Shown: positions 36,446 to 45,853 of the stretch, in pieces
Layout of the letters: each line of letters opens with the position of its first letter
Position numbering within the stretch: position 1 is the stretch's first letter
DNA from: Durusdinium trenchii
Lineage: Eukaryota; Sar; Dinophyceae; Suessiales; Symbiodiniaceae
Assembly (NCBI GenBank): GCA_963970005.1
Contig: CAXAMN010021362.1
Span: forward strand, 2,452,956 to 2,516,955
Length of the DNA: 64,000 nucleotides
Direction of reading: 5' to 3'
Position numbers and translations under genes: made by a program
The notes under the pieces: generated by a model
The model's input: the letters and a program-made list of their open reading frames with translations, nothing else
Databases searched by the model: none
What the model was told of the DNA's origin: nothing

Positions 36446-37566
36446 TGCCGGATGAAGCTTCGCTCTTCCAAGTTAGGCATCGTGGTGGTTCAGTGAGGCC
36501 AGTACTGCGCCTTTTCGCTAACACTGTTGTCTCCAGCCAGGTGCTTCTTCGACAAGAAGTTGTACAGCTTCGGACAGCAAGAGGACCCTGGCCTGTGATA
36601 TGGATACATCTGGATGGGCAGAATGAGCCATGTGAATGCAGACTCTCCTTTGCCCGTACCTATGAGTTGGCTACCTTGGTGCGAGCAGTTCGATGGGCAT
36701 TGCGATCCTTTGTTGGGCTTCATGTCCGACTTTACCTGGGCTATGTCGATCCTCAGCCTCTACCTTCACAGAGTCTGCGGGACGATGTGGTGCATCTTAT
36801 TGCTAGCAAGCATCGACCGCGTTCTGTGATGCCGATTGTGTTGCATGTATGGCAATATCATGAGCATGTGTTGCGGACTCAATGGATTGTGACAGCACTG
36901 CCGCAGCTGGCCACTTGGGCCCACAGTGTACTTGCGATACAACGGTGGACTGTTTGTCACCTCTCTGGTGTGAGATGTACTTTCTTCCTTGAAGGAGTGC
37001 ATGAGCTTGGCCCTGTGCCTCTCCGAGTTCATCCATGGCAGCGCATTGATGGTGAGTTTTCACTTTCGCCTTCCACTGAATGTGCTCCTGCTGAGACACT
37101 GACTATGTCATCACCAGACTTCTCAACCCCGGCTGTTTGGGAGGATAACACTGCAACCTCCGATGGAGAGACAGGTTTGACTCCTGGGCATGAGCATTAT
37201 GATGACCTTTCCTTTATGCAGAGGACAGTGTCTATGAAGCTCACTGATTCTTTTGCACGGGCTGCTGAACGACAGGGACCATTTTTGAACTATCTTTGGT
37301 TGACCCGGAGAGAGTTGACTGATGCCTGGTTGGATGCCGGCAGGGACATCGGATATGACTTCTTCCGTGTTCCTGAGCAAGGAGTCTGGGAAAAACAAGT
37401 GCTTGGCTGGCGATTCTTGGCCTATGAGCAGAGATTTGGGGAGAGCTTTACGATACAACTCTACCGCCATGGGCTTTGTGCAGCCCAATTGATCTCGCCC
37501 TTCGAGGATGATGGTATTCTTCGGATCTGTTTTTTTGACAGTTTTTCCGATGCCACAGATGCTTGA
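36446..37566 (+). CDS. LINE middle region, part 2
   Basis: This frame is already open from 36,397, overlapping the previous stop at 36,425. The first natural ATG after the overlap is at 36,446 (MPDEASLFQVRHRGGSVRPV). It repeats the strand-like pattern of its neighbours (PWPVIWIHLDGQNEPCECRL, MPIVLHVWQYHEHVLRTQWI). The overlap and shift could be an ancestral frameshift in one long polyprotein or a programmed shift. No catalytic motif is visible. Confidence 0.5.
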
Positions 37567-38869
37567 CCTTGGAGGTGGGCCACGGAGCCAGTCAGACTCA
37601 GTTGTACTTGCTCTGGTAGAGGAAGTCTTTGCCTCAGATTACCTGCCTCTGGTGGTCCAGCACTTTTTCGACGGGGAACGAACAATTGTTGCTGTGCAGT
37701 GTGATCCGGGGTGTACTCCCAATTTTTTGTGTCACATCCTCGGGTTTTCTCTGCAGTGTGATCCGCCCTTTGAAGCACATGTTTACTTTCGTTTTGATGA
37801 TTTGGAGAGGACTTTTGTCGGTCACCAGCGGCTTGGTTTGCCCAAAGGTGCCTTCGTGCAGCTTTTTAGCAAGCATATGAGGCCGGGAGAAGATTGTGAT
37901 CTGTGGGGCCCCCCTTTTCGAGAACATGAGGTGCTCCAGATTTCGTCAAATTTACCTGCCTCGGACCCTCTCCCAGATCTTGGAGACGAGGCCTCTCTGG
38001 TCCAGACCCCTTGGATTGCTGACATGAACTACGATGAGAGTGACTTCCTGGAGGCAGCTGAGAGGCTTGTTCGTGATGGAAGAGCAGGTGATGGAGCATA
38101 CCCTGCTATGCTGCTTGTGCGAGCCGGGGATGTCTTCTCCTTTGATGTTTTGCGTCACTACCTTGGAGAGCGTTTTCCTATCGCTGACAAACCTGTCTTC
38201 ACCATTCATGTTTGGGCGGTTGCCCATCAAATTGTGACCTTTGCCAGAGTGACTGCCCTCCAGCAGCGGCGCTCCTTTACTAGGTCTTTGGTTGAAGACT
38301 GGGCCGATTGGGAAGAGCGGTTGCCGTGGTGGCTACACATTGTCGAACCACAGCCAGGTTCTATTTCTCTCCGGCTAATGCCTATAGATCTTGTGATGCT
38401 GAGCCAAGCGCAGAAAGAGGCTGGGTGCAAGGTTTTCATTATCGACATCTTGTATGTTGGAATGCCGAAGAGAGTTGCTTTCCTCTATCAGGCAGATGAA
38501 ACAGTTGCTCATGTCCTCCAGAAGCTAGAGCTCTATGAAATATGTACACGAGGTCGGCATTCATGTATCTTCAGTGATCGAGCGCCTGAAGCGCGAAGAT
38601 GGATGTTCTCTGAGCGGTTGAGAGTGCCGCATGGTACATGTTTTGTCCTGGAGTTCATGACGGTTTGTGAGGCCACTGGCAATGATCTGGGGTTTGGATC
38701 TTCACAAGGCTCTCCGGGGTCCCATTTGGCCCCCCCCCCTCTGGCACTGATCACTTACCCTCGCTTCCTGAGAGCAGTGGCATGGTGCGGGGATTTGGTT
38801 CTGCTTCTTTCCCTGATCAGAGCGATGCTGAGGGCCATCAAGCTTCCGCAGATGACACTTTTGCGATGA
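37508..38869 (+). CDS. LINE middle region, part 3
   Basis: About 453 codons in a third frame, overlapping the preceding frame by 59 bases. The first 18 or so codons are probably a shadow of that frame; protein-like sequence starts near GGGPRSQSDSVVLALVEEVF. It again carries the pattern (PVFTIHVWAVAHQIVTFARV, CKVFIIDILYVGMPKRVAFL). A Pro-rich linker precedes the end. No known domain is recognised. Confidence 0.5.
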   Translation: MMVFFGSVFLTVFPMPQMLDLGGGPRSQSDSVVLALVEEVFASDYLPLVVQHFFDGERTIVAVQCDPGCTPNFLCHILGFSLQCDPPFEAHVYFRFDDLERTFVGHQRLGLPKGAFVQLFSKHMRPGEDCDLWGPPFREHEVLQISSNLPASDPLPDLGDEASLVQTPWIADMNYDESDFLEAAERLVRDGRAGDGAYPAMLLVRAGDVFSFDVLRHYLGERFPIADKPVFTIHVWAVAHQIVTFARVTALQQRRSFTRSLVEDWADWEERLPWWLHIVEPQPGSISLRLMPIDLVMLSQAQKEAGCKVFIIDILYVGMPKRVAFLYQADETVAHVLQKLELYEICTRGRHSCIFSDRAPEARRWMFSERLRVPHGTCFVLEFMTVCEATGNDLGFGSSQGSPGSHLAPPPLALITYPRFLRAVAWCGDLVLLLSLIRAMLRAIKLPQMTLLR

Positions 38870-39642
38870 TGCAGCTTGGGCGGCGCGTTGTTCCCCCTCC
38901 TCCTGAGCCACATTCCGGATGGATCTGCTCTACAGGCATGTCTGGTGATTGTGTCAAAGAGGCTTTCTTGAGCTATTTTTGTCGACCACTCTCGACGAGC
39001 CTTCAGATACGAACTTACATCCATGTCCTACATGGTACACCAGTTCGCAATGCCATTACCTTGCGTTTTCGGCCTTCTGAGCAGTTCACGCATCGGATTC
39101 TGGAGGCCTGGAGGATTCCAAGCGACCGTGATCTATATGCAGTCTTTGTGTATCCTACCCCGCATGGGGGTATACGGGGTTCTGCTATCCCTATCCTTCT
39201 GGCTCAGCTTGAAGATGTTCGGGACTTTTTCCCCATTTATGTCGAACTCCATTTGCCTCCTTATCAAAGAGGTAGTGTGCAGGTCACGCCCTGGACCACT
39301 GTCGGTGAGATGCTTATCTTTTTCTTGCAAGGATCTGGTGTCACGGACCTTGATGTGAGAGCAAGGAATATGGACAAGCCACAACTCTTGTTGGATAGGG
39401 GCGATCCATTGCATGCGAAGCCAGGAGATTACGTCGTTTTACTGCCTCATCGGCCCCGACCCCAATGTATCATGGAGGTTGCTTCACCTTCCTCTCCTTT
39501 GGCCAGCTCCGCAGCTACAGGACCGGTTAGCTTCCTCCAGCTTTCCTTTCATTTTCAGCCTTGTGTCACAGAGGAGCTGGCCAGATCACTTTGGGCACGA
39601 GATGTTATGGAAGGGTTGCGGCCCCCCTGGCAATGTAGTTGA
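38782..39642 (+). CDS. LINE middle region, part 4
   Basis: 286 codons in another frame, overlapping the previous by 88 bases. It contains a further copy of the strand-rich unit (TYIHVLHGTPVRNAITLRFR, PIYVELHLPPYQRGSVQVTP, KPGDYVVLLPHRPRPQ). The spacing of these phrases suggests a beta-rich, perhaps ubiquitin-like or capsid-like fold, which is a guess. Its tail overlaps the RNase H frame. The true join is probably near 39,630, where the downstream frame becomes protein-like. Confidence 0.5.
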   Translation: MVRGFGSASFPDQSDAEGHQASADDTFAMMQLGRRVVPPPPEPHSGWICSTGMSGDCVKEAFLSYFCRPLSTSLQIRTYIHVLHGTPVRNAITLRFRPSEQFTHRILEAWRIPSDRDLYAVFVYPTPHGGIRGSAIPILLAQLEDVRDFFPIYVELHLPPYQRGSVQVTPWTTVGEMLIFFLQGSGVTDLDVRARNMDKPQLLLDRGDPLHAKPGDYVVLLPHRPRPQCIMEVASPSSPLASSAATGPVSFLQLSFHFQPCVTEELARSLWARDVMEGLRPPWQCS

Positions 39643-41918
39643 ATGGAAGGCCCGAGATCTCCAGACAATGGATGATCTCGCCTTTGTTGATGGCAAGGAG
39701 GTGGTAGTCGATTATGATATGGTTCCACAGGCCGATGAGCCGCGAAAGATTCACCTTTCTGACTACCTTGATTTCCCACAGGATCTTCCTGACAGCGGTT
39801 TGGCTTTGGACCACACTTCGGGTTTAGTGGTTGACTTGCCTGATCTTCGAGGTTTTGCCGATTCGTTGTTCATTGATCTGCCATCCCAGCACATGCCATG
39901 GAATGATTTGCGACAGCACTTGCCAGAAGAGTGCCAAGGGGATTTTGACTGTCTGCTCATGGAATGTGGCAAGCAATATGACAAGCTGGAGTTGTATTGC
40001 GATGGATCCTACATGCCGCAGAAGTCATCGAAAGCTGCTTGGGCTTTTGTTGTCCTTGGGAGCTGTCAAGGAAAGCGCTATTTGGTAGATGGTCGACATG
40101 GACAAGTTGAATGTGATCCGATGGGCACTGGCTGGATTGCCTGTGATGATCATTCTGCTAAGGCCGGTGAAGTCACTGCTCTTGTCCGGGCTATCGAATG
40201 GTGTTTTCGACGTTCGAGCACTGCCCCACATTCGTTCCTGTATGATGCACAAATTGTGGGTGGTGCTGCATCAGGGCAGTACAGTTTTGATCCGATGGAC
40301 ACTGCAATGGTTGTGCTTCGAAGCATGTCCTTGGCCTTGCAGACTTATTTGCCTGGACAGGTTGATTGGACACACGTTAAAGCCCACGCTGGGTGTCTTG
40401 GGAACGAAATTGCTGATGTGTGTGCCAAGCAAGCTATCTGGCAAGATGTCCTTGACGATACCCCGATTGATTATACCTCCATTGTGGTTGGCCCACGAAA
40501 GGCGGTTGAATTGCTGTGGTGGTTCTTCTCTGGATTTGGGCCACCTGGGGTCCTGCCCGAGTGCCGTGATGGAAAATTATTGGTACCGCCCATGAAGATC
40601 TCTGGCCCCCAGCTTCCGAAGAAGTTCCTGAAGACACAGAAGGCTGTCCCACAGAGGACTAAGAAGATTCGGCTTGCTGCTGTCACTTACAATGTGTCCA
40701 GTTTGCAGCAGCGCAAAGGCTCCTTCTTCGTCTCCTACCTACGCGCACAGGCTGATGCATGCGAGTATGATGTGGTTTTTCTTCAAGAGACGCGGACAAA
40801 AGAGAGCCAGCTTGTCCAATCACAGACACATTACCGACTGACCTCAGCTGCTGCTGAGGGGAGAGGGGGTGTTGAGCTTTGGCTTCTCCGGACGCGAGCT
40901 TCTGATGGAAAAGCTGTATTTGCTAAACAGGACATTCGAGTCATTTATGCAACTGCAGAGATTATGGTGGTGAAAGCTAAATATCGTGGCCTTCCGATTG
41001 TTCTCTTCACAGCCCATGCGCCGCACAGTGGCTCCTCCCATGGAGCTATTGATGCCTTCTGGAAGGAGCTGACTTGTGCCTTGCATCCGGTTTTGTCGAA
41101 CTGCAGACACTTTCTTGGGGGCATCGATGCCAATGCCCATTTTGGGGCAGATTCTCTGCCTCATGTGGGTCCTCATGGCTTGGAAGGTAAGACCAATCTG
41201 GGTGGAGATCTGTTCAAGACCTTCTTACAACACTTTGCAGCGATGCTGCCCACCACCTTCGAAGGCATCCATTCAGGGGAGACTGCGACTTGGGTGAGTA
41301 ATGTCAGCGGTGCAAAGGCACGTTGCGATTATTTTGTGACTCCTTGTGAATGGTCTGATGCTCTTCTTGAGACGGCACCCCATCCGGGCTTTGATGCTGG
41401 CACAGCTGGATTTGACCACACGCCTTTGTCCATAGGGGTAGTGTTTCTTGCTCAGGTTGCATCAAACTTTCACAAGCTCACGTCCTTTGATCGACAGCAG
41501 TTGAGCAAGACAGCCCCTGGACACCTGCAGGAGATCTTTGCTCGTCCGCCTGTCATTTCGTGGGATACACATGTTGACGAGCATGCTGTGCAGCTGGCAG
41601 ATTGGGTTGAGCAGACTCTGCATCAGAATTTTCCATTGCAAGGATGCCGCCCACGTAAGTCCTATATTACAGATGAGACATGGGAGATCCGAAATCAACG
41701 GATGGAGTGTCGGCGTGAGAACCAGGCGCAGCGACAGCATGGCATGAAACTGACTATGCTTGCTGCATATGGTGCTTGGAAGTGGGGGGTCGTTCTCCCC
41801 ACTCAGCAACTCTTTCTGTCGGTCATCTCTGCTGTCAAGCTGCTCCGGCAGCTCCAGAAACGCACTTTGGGCTTGACAAGGCGGTTGGCCAAAGCCTTAA
41901 GGGCGGATCGCACCATGA
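39413..41918 (+). CDS. LINE RNase H and EEP endonuclease (interrupted)
   Basis: The frame opens at 39,413, and real sequence begins near 39,630. RNase H: Asp197 (LELYCDGSYMP), Glu253 (AGEVTALVRAIEW), Asp278 (SFLYDAQIV), His in HVKAHAGCLG and Asp335 (GNEIADVCA), so all catalytic positions are present. Then an endonuclease/exonuclease/phosphatase domain from about 40,670: Asn in AAVTYNVSSLQ, Glu in VVFLQETRT, Asp-Ala-Asn in FLGGIDANAHFG, and Asp-His in GFDHTPLSIG. This domain normally nicks target DNA. The order RNase H before endonuclease is reversed from most LINEs that carry both. The frame runs on to a TAG inside the inserted transposon; the LINE part ends at 41,918. Confidence 0.85.
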
Positions 41919-41952
41919 CTTGCCATCACTTAGTGGTATTCTAGTATTTTTT
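41919..41952 (+). repeat. left terminal inverted repeat (34 bp)
   Basis: Begins CTTGCCATCACTTAGTGG and ends in TTTTTT. Identical over 34 bases to the inverse of 53,421-53,454. Confidence 0.95.
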
Positions 41953-42649
41953 CATTTTTTGGCCATCACACGAGAATTCCTTTCTTAGAGAAAGTATGAA
42001 AACGAGAAAATACAATAACATAAACATATAAAGAAGGCATCATGTTTAGCTGAACTGCATGCCTCCTCAAACAGTCCACAGAACCAGGCACGCATATGAG
42101 TGTAGACATTAATAGGGTAAAAAAGTTCTTTTTCACTTTTGATGATATTTCTTTCAAAGAGATAAAGTGAGGCCCACGGCCACAACGTCTTGAATCCAGA
42201 AAATAGCATCAATCCTTGAAGGTCGCATTTCCCTTTTTTGAGACACGAGATTTTAAAATATTTTCTGCTTCCATACAAAACCACAATGAATGAAATCAAG
42301 GCAGGCGTGGCTCAGCCAAGAAAGGCAAGTTTCATTGACTTCAATTTAAAGTTTACAGCAATAAGATTGTGCCTTTGCCACATTAAATGCCCTGCGCTGC
42401 TTTGAATATTAGTTTGCAAGAGCCACTACAGAGTACAGCATGTCCAAGAGCAATCCTTCAAAACAATTTGTGTTTAGCAGGCTTCAGTGCAAAAAGCACG
42501 ATTGAGATGGAATAGATTTGGGGTTGTCAAACGACCAAAAGCAGGGTCAGCAACCCATCTTCGCATTCTTTTTGTGCAACGCAAGATTTGGCAAGGCGCA
42601 GTCAAAATTGCTTTGTCCCAAACCTAAGCTGACAAAACTGAAGCATTGG
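41953..42649. other. non-coding left flank of the transposon
   Basis: About 700 AT-rich bases between the left inverted repeat and the last gene. A 104-codon minus-strand frame (41,985-42,299) is rich in Phe, Tyr and Cys and looks accidental. I see no subterminal repeat array here. Confidence 0.5.
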
Positions 42650-42681
42650 GGCCGAAGCAGCCCTGCATGGCCGATGCAGCC
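42650..42681 (+). repeat. punctuation motif, one exact and one variant copy after a stop
   Basis: GGCCGAAGCAGCC at 42,650-42,662 and GGCCGATGCAGCC at 42,669-42,681. Both lie within about 35 bases downstream of the stop of the 961-residue gene (minus strand). Confidence 0.9.
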
Positions 42682-42682
42682 A

Positions 42683-45568
42683 TCACTCGTCGTCGGCCAA
42701 GGGATCCCACACCTCTTCCTCGTCCTCATTCTCCACATTCTCAGCGTTTTCCTCTTCCTCCTCCTCCTCTTGCTCCTCCTCCTTGGCTTGCTGGGCTTTG
42801 GCTTTCGGCTTCTTTTTGTCTTTGGCTTTAGGCTTCGGCTTTGCTTTAGGTTTCCCCTTAGGCTTCGGCTTTGCTTTCGGATCTACATCCCTTTGTGGCT
42901 TTTGGTCATCACCTTGGCCGGTGGGATTGGAAACACTTCCAACCGCTTCAGCGTAAGCTGCAGAAAACAAAGGTGACTCAGGGTCTTTCATGTCCTTTTC
43001 CAGCAACGTGAGCAAACGTTCTTCGAGAAGGCGCTGGTGTTCAGGGTTGAAAGCTATGCCTACGTACCCCACACGGTTGCGCAAAGCTGCCCAAGCCATT
43101 CGTGCATCCAGCGGTGTCAGATCAATGATCATTTTCACAAAAAAGTCATGAATCAGCTCTTCACAGAGCTCATACGGAGGACTGTGGTAGCACACCGGCT
43201 CTGAACCATTGCGGGGTCTGCTGTTCTGCTTGTCTCCATCGTCCTTGTCGTGCGTTTTCCCACCCACCAGGATCTGGTGTTTTTTCCCCAGAAGTTCTTT
43301 TTTCTCTTTCCAAGGCAAGTGCCACTCAGAAGACCAAGGGGGCATGTGCACATTGGCAATCAAGTCGCCTGTGGTAGAACCTGCGAAGTGCTTTCTGTCA
43401 CGGCTGGGAAGGGACAGTTTTTTGGATGTGAAGATGTGACATCCCTCCATTTGCTTCAAGGTGCAGGTTCCACGGACTCGCTTCTTTCTGGCTGCTAGAG
43501 AGGATTCTGAGTATCCAATCATCAGTGTGTCTGCGCAGAAGGTTGGCTTGTCCTCATCTTCCTGGTCTTCTTCTGCATCTTCTTCATCTTCTTCGTTGTT
43601 TTCTTTGCTTTTGGCCGTTCCTTCTTTCCAGGGCGACATCAATTTGTTTCGAAGACCTTTTTTGCCGGCGTCAAAGACCACAGCCACGTCCCCTGCCATC
43701 AGGTTTGGGTGGCTGTGGCCTATTACCTCTTGCCGCGCTGTAAGAACACTTTTGACGAGCTTGGTGTACAAGGGCTCCCGGAATGTTGCCGTTCTCAAGT
43801 CTGGCCGCGTGGTGGGTTCGCCATATTTTTTCAGATCAAACAAAAACATGGCCAGGCCAGTTGGATCCCCGCGTAGCGACATGAAAGGAGTTTCTTTCAA
43901 GGCTTTTTCCAGGTCCACATTTGTGCGATGATCGCTTACAAAGCGGACATGCTGGGCAAGGACCTTGCGCATGTGTTGAAGCCACAAAGCTTTATCTGCC
44001 TCAGAAAGTGCAGTGGATGACGGGGCCGTTGATTCAGAGGCCGCAGCAGCCTCAGAGGCCGAAGCAGCCTCAGTTTCCTGAGGCTGTGGTTCTGTTTCAG
44101 CAGCAACTATTTCTGCTGGCCGTTCTTGCGTCGCTTCAGGCGTCGTCTCTTGGCGAACTTTTTGTTCGATTTTCTCCATTGTGGACTTCAGCGACGGGTA
44201 ATTCAAAAAATCTTGGACTTCGTGTTTGCTTTTTATTGCGTCCTTGTATCTCAGGTCATACTGACTTCCATACACCAAGGCGTCCAGGAAATCGCAAATT
44301 TCAGTGACGCTTGGCGGGCAGCCCAGTAACCAGGCCGTATCAGCCTGTGTGTCAGGGTATGGCGACAAGTGTTTTCGCACATTATCGAAGGAACCACAAA
44401 AGTTGCGGATCTTTTCTTTCCATTCCTTGCTGAGGTCCAAAGTATTCAACCACTGGTTCAGGCAATGATTCAAAGTCTTGCGCTTCATCTTGAGGACCTC
44501 GATGTAACTTTGCCTTGAGTCTTTCAGCTTGCTGATTACAAAAAAACCCGCGTCAATGAACGACATGCGGACACCGTCCACCATTCCTTCCAGGGACCAG
44601 GCAATCAACTCAGGCGTCCCTGCTCTGTCAATCAAAGCCTGCAAGGCGTAGACTGACTTCCATGCATTGGAGGACAACCAGTTTTGGTCGCACCACTCCA
44701 GCACTTCTTGACATTTGGGGAGGCTGAGAAGTCGTCGATGGATGGTCAAAGCCGAATCGATGAAACTCTCTGAGATTTTTTCTTGGTTCGAGGCTAATTT
44801 GAGATGCTGGGTGTAAAGACCAGCCAGTTTTTTCGAACCCAAGTTGGCCTCAGTTTTTTTCTTCTGCTCATGAAAGCCTGCGATCTCATATATGCGTTGC
44901 CTCAAGCTCATCTGAACGGACAGCCCCTTCTCCACCATCTCCTCACGAATATTGGCCGCGCGCCAATACCGTTGTTCACCAATGGGACAGATTTCAAAAA
45001 CAAAGGTGGCCGTGAGAATGCAATTCTTCAAGGCGCGCAAGACTCCAACCTTGGCTTTGGTTTCAATGGCTTCGGCGAGGGCGAACAGCAGGGCATGCAC
45101 CGGCTCTGGAGGACTGAGGCGCTGAAATCCATTGTCCGGACGCTTGCCGATGCAAGCAGGTGTTTCCAGAGCAACAGTGATGGTAAAGGGGCACAACGAC
45201 GGTGGCTCGTTCGAAGGAAACCAGTGCTGCTTGATTTGTTGCACCTGTGCACTGTTGATGGGAACCTTGTGGGTGGCCAAAAACAAGTCTTGGTGGAAAA
45301 AATTTGCCGCGCACTTGTAGACGCCCACGTTTTTCAAGGCCGAAGCAGCCTGAGGCAGATCCAGTGATGCTTCTCTGCCGCCATCTTTGACGGACAAAGG
45401 CTCCGCTGTGAGGATGTCCTTGAACATATCATGTGAGTAAATGACGGCTAAAGCATCATGCACCTTCATCAGGTGTTCCTTCGAAGGTCCAGGATCCATG
45501 TCCACGTCTGCGTCATCTGCCGCCGGAAGGGCAAGGTGCTCTTTTTTTTGCTTTTTTTTGGGCGGCAT
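42683..45568 (-). CDS. transposon gene 5, 961-residue protein of unknown function
   Basis: The start is placed at 45,568 because the protein then begins MPPKKKQKKEHLALP, a nuclear-localisation-like basic tract followed by an acidic patch (DDADVDMDPGPSK). Fifteen upstream codons are also open. The body is largely helical, with Trp/Leu-rich segments (ALQALIDRAGTPELIAWSLE). A low-complexity Glu/Ala region lies near residues 500-530, and the C-terminal 110 residues are Lys/Pro repeats (KPKPKGKPKAKPKPKAKDKK) leading to an acidic tail. No enzymatic motif is recognised. Two punctuation-motif copies fall inside the frame and are read as Ala-Ala-Ser-Ala. As the last gene of the cluster it may be an accessory or DNA-binding protein; that is inference. 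Confidence 0.75.
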   Translation of the reverse strand: MPPKKKQKKEHLALPAADDADVDMDPGPSKEHLMKVHDALAVIYSHDMFKDILTAEPLSVKDGGREASLDLPQAASALKNVGVYKCAANFFHQDLFLATHKVPINSAQVQQIKQHWFPSNEPPSLCPFTITVALETPACIGKRPDNGFQRLSPPEPVHALLFALAEAIETKAKVGVLRALKNCILTATFVFEICPIGEQRYWRAANIREEMVEKGLSVQMSLRQRIYEIAGFHEQKKKTEANLGSKKLAGLYTQHLKLASNQEKISESFIDSALTIHRRLLSLPKCQEVLEWCDQNWLSSNAWKSVYALQALIDRAGTPELIAWSLEGMVDGVRMSFIDAGFFVISKLKDSRQSYIEVLKMKRKTLNHCLNQWLNTLDLSKEWKEKIRNFCGSFDNVRKHLSPYPDTQADTAWLLGCPPSVTEICDFLDALVYGSQYDLRYKDAIKSKHEVQDFLNYPSLKSTMEKIEQKVRQETTPEATQERPAEIVAAETEPQPQETEAASASEAAAASESTAPSSTALSEADKALWLQHMRKVLAQHVRFVSDHRTNVDLEKALKETPFMSLRGDPTGLAMFLFDLKKYGEPTTRPDLRTATFREPLYTKLVKSVLTARQEVIGHSHPNLMAGDVAVVFDAGKKGLRNKLMSPWKEGTAKSKENNEEDEEDAEEDQEDEDKPTFCADTLMIGYSESSLAARKKRVRGTCTLKQMEGCHIFTSKKLSLPSRDRKHFAGSTTGDLIANVHMPPWSSEWHLPWKEKKELLGKKHQILVGGKTHDKDDGDKQNSRPRNGSEPVCYHSPPYELCEELIHDFFVKMIIDLTPLDARMAWAALRNRVGYVGIAFNPEHQRLLEERLLTLLEKDMKDPESPLFSAAYAEAVGSVSNPTGQGDDQKPQRDVDPKAKPKPKGKPKAKPKPKAKDKKKPKAKAQQAKEEEQEEEEEEENAENVENEDEEEVWDPLADDE
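44039..44069 (+). repeat. punctuation motif inside gene 5 (one exact, one variant)
   Basis: GGCCGCAGCAGCC at 44,039-44,051 and GGCCGAAGCAGCC at 44,057-44,069. On the coding strand they fall in the Ala/Ser/Glu-rich linker and are read in phase as AAAA and AASA. Confidence 0.9.
45338..45350 (+). repeat. punctuation motif inside gene 5
   Basis: Exact GGCCGAAGCAGCC, translated as AASA in PQAASALKNVG. Confidence 0.9.
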
Positions 45569-45853
45569 GGGCAAAAAGTTGATTTGAGTTGACTTGAGCC
45601 GCTCAAATCTCACAGGTCACAAACATTTAGGAAAAAGAGGGGGACAGGGGCATGTCACGTTGCGATATCATCTTTAAATCTTCCGTAATTATCTATAGAA
45701 GTATGGATGTCAACATTCACTTCAAATGCAATTCCTCGAAAAAAAACTTGCGCAGACTTTCTTTTTAAGTCTTCTGAACGACATCCTGCGGGGCCGCTCA
45801 CAGCCATCCACGCGTGGTTGTGTGCAGCCACAGCAGAAACAAAAACAGCCCTC

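Noticed and set aside
44804-45367. 187-codon plus-strand frame inside transposon gene 5
   Set aside because: Antisense shadow of the long minus-strand frame; no independent motif.
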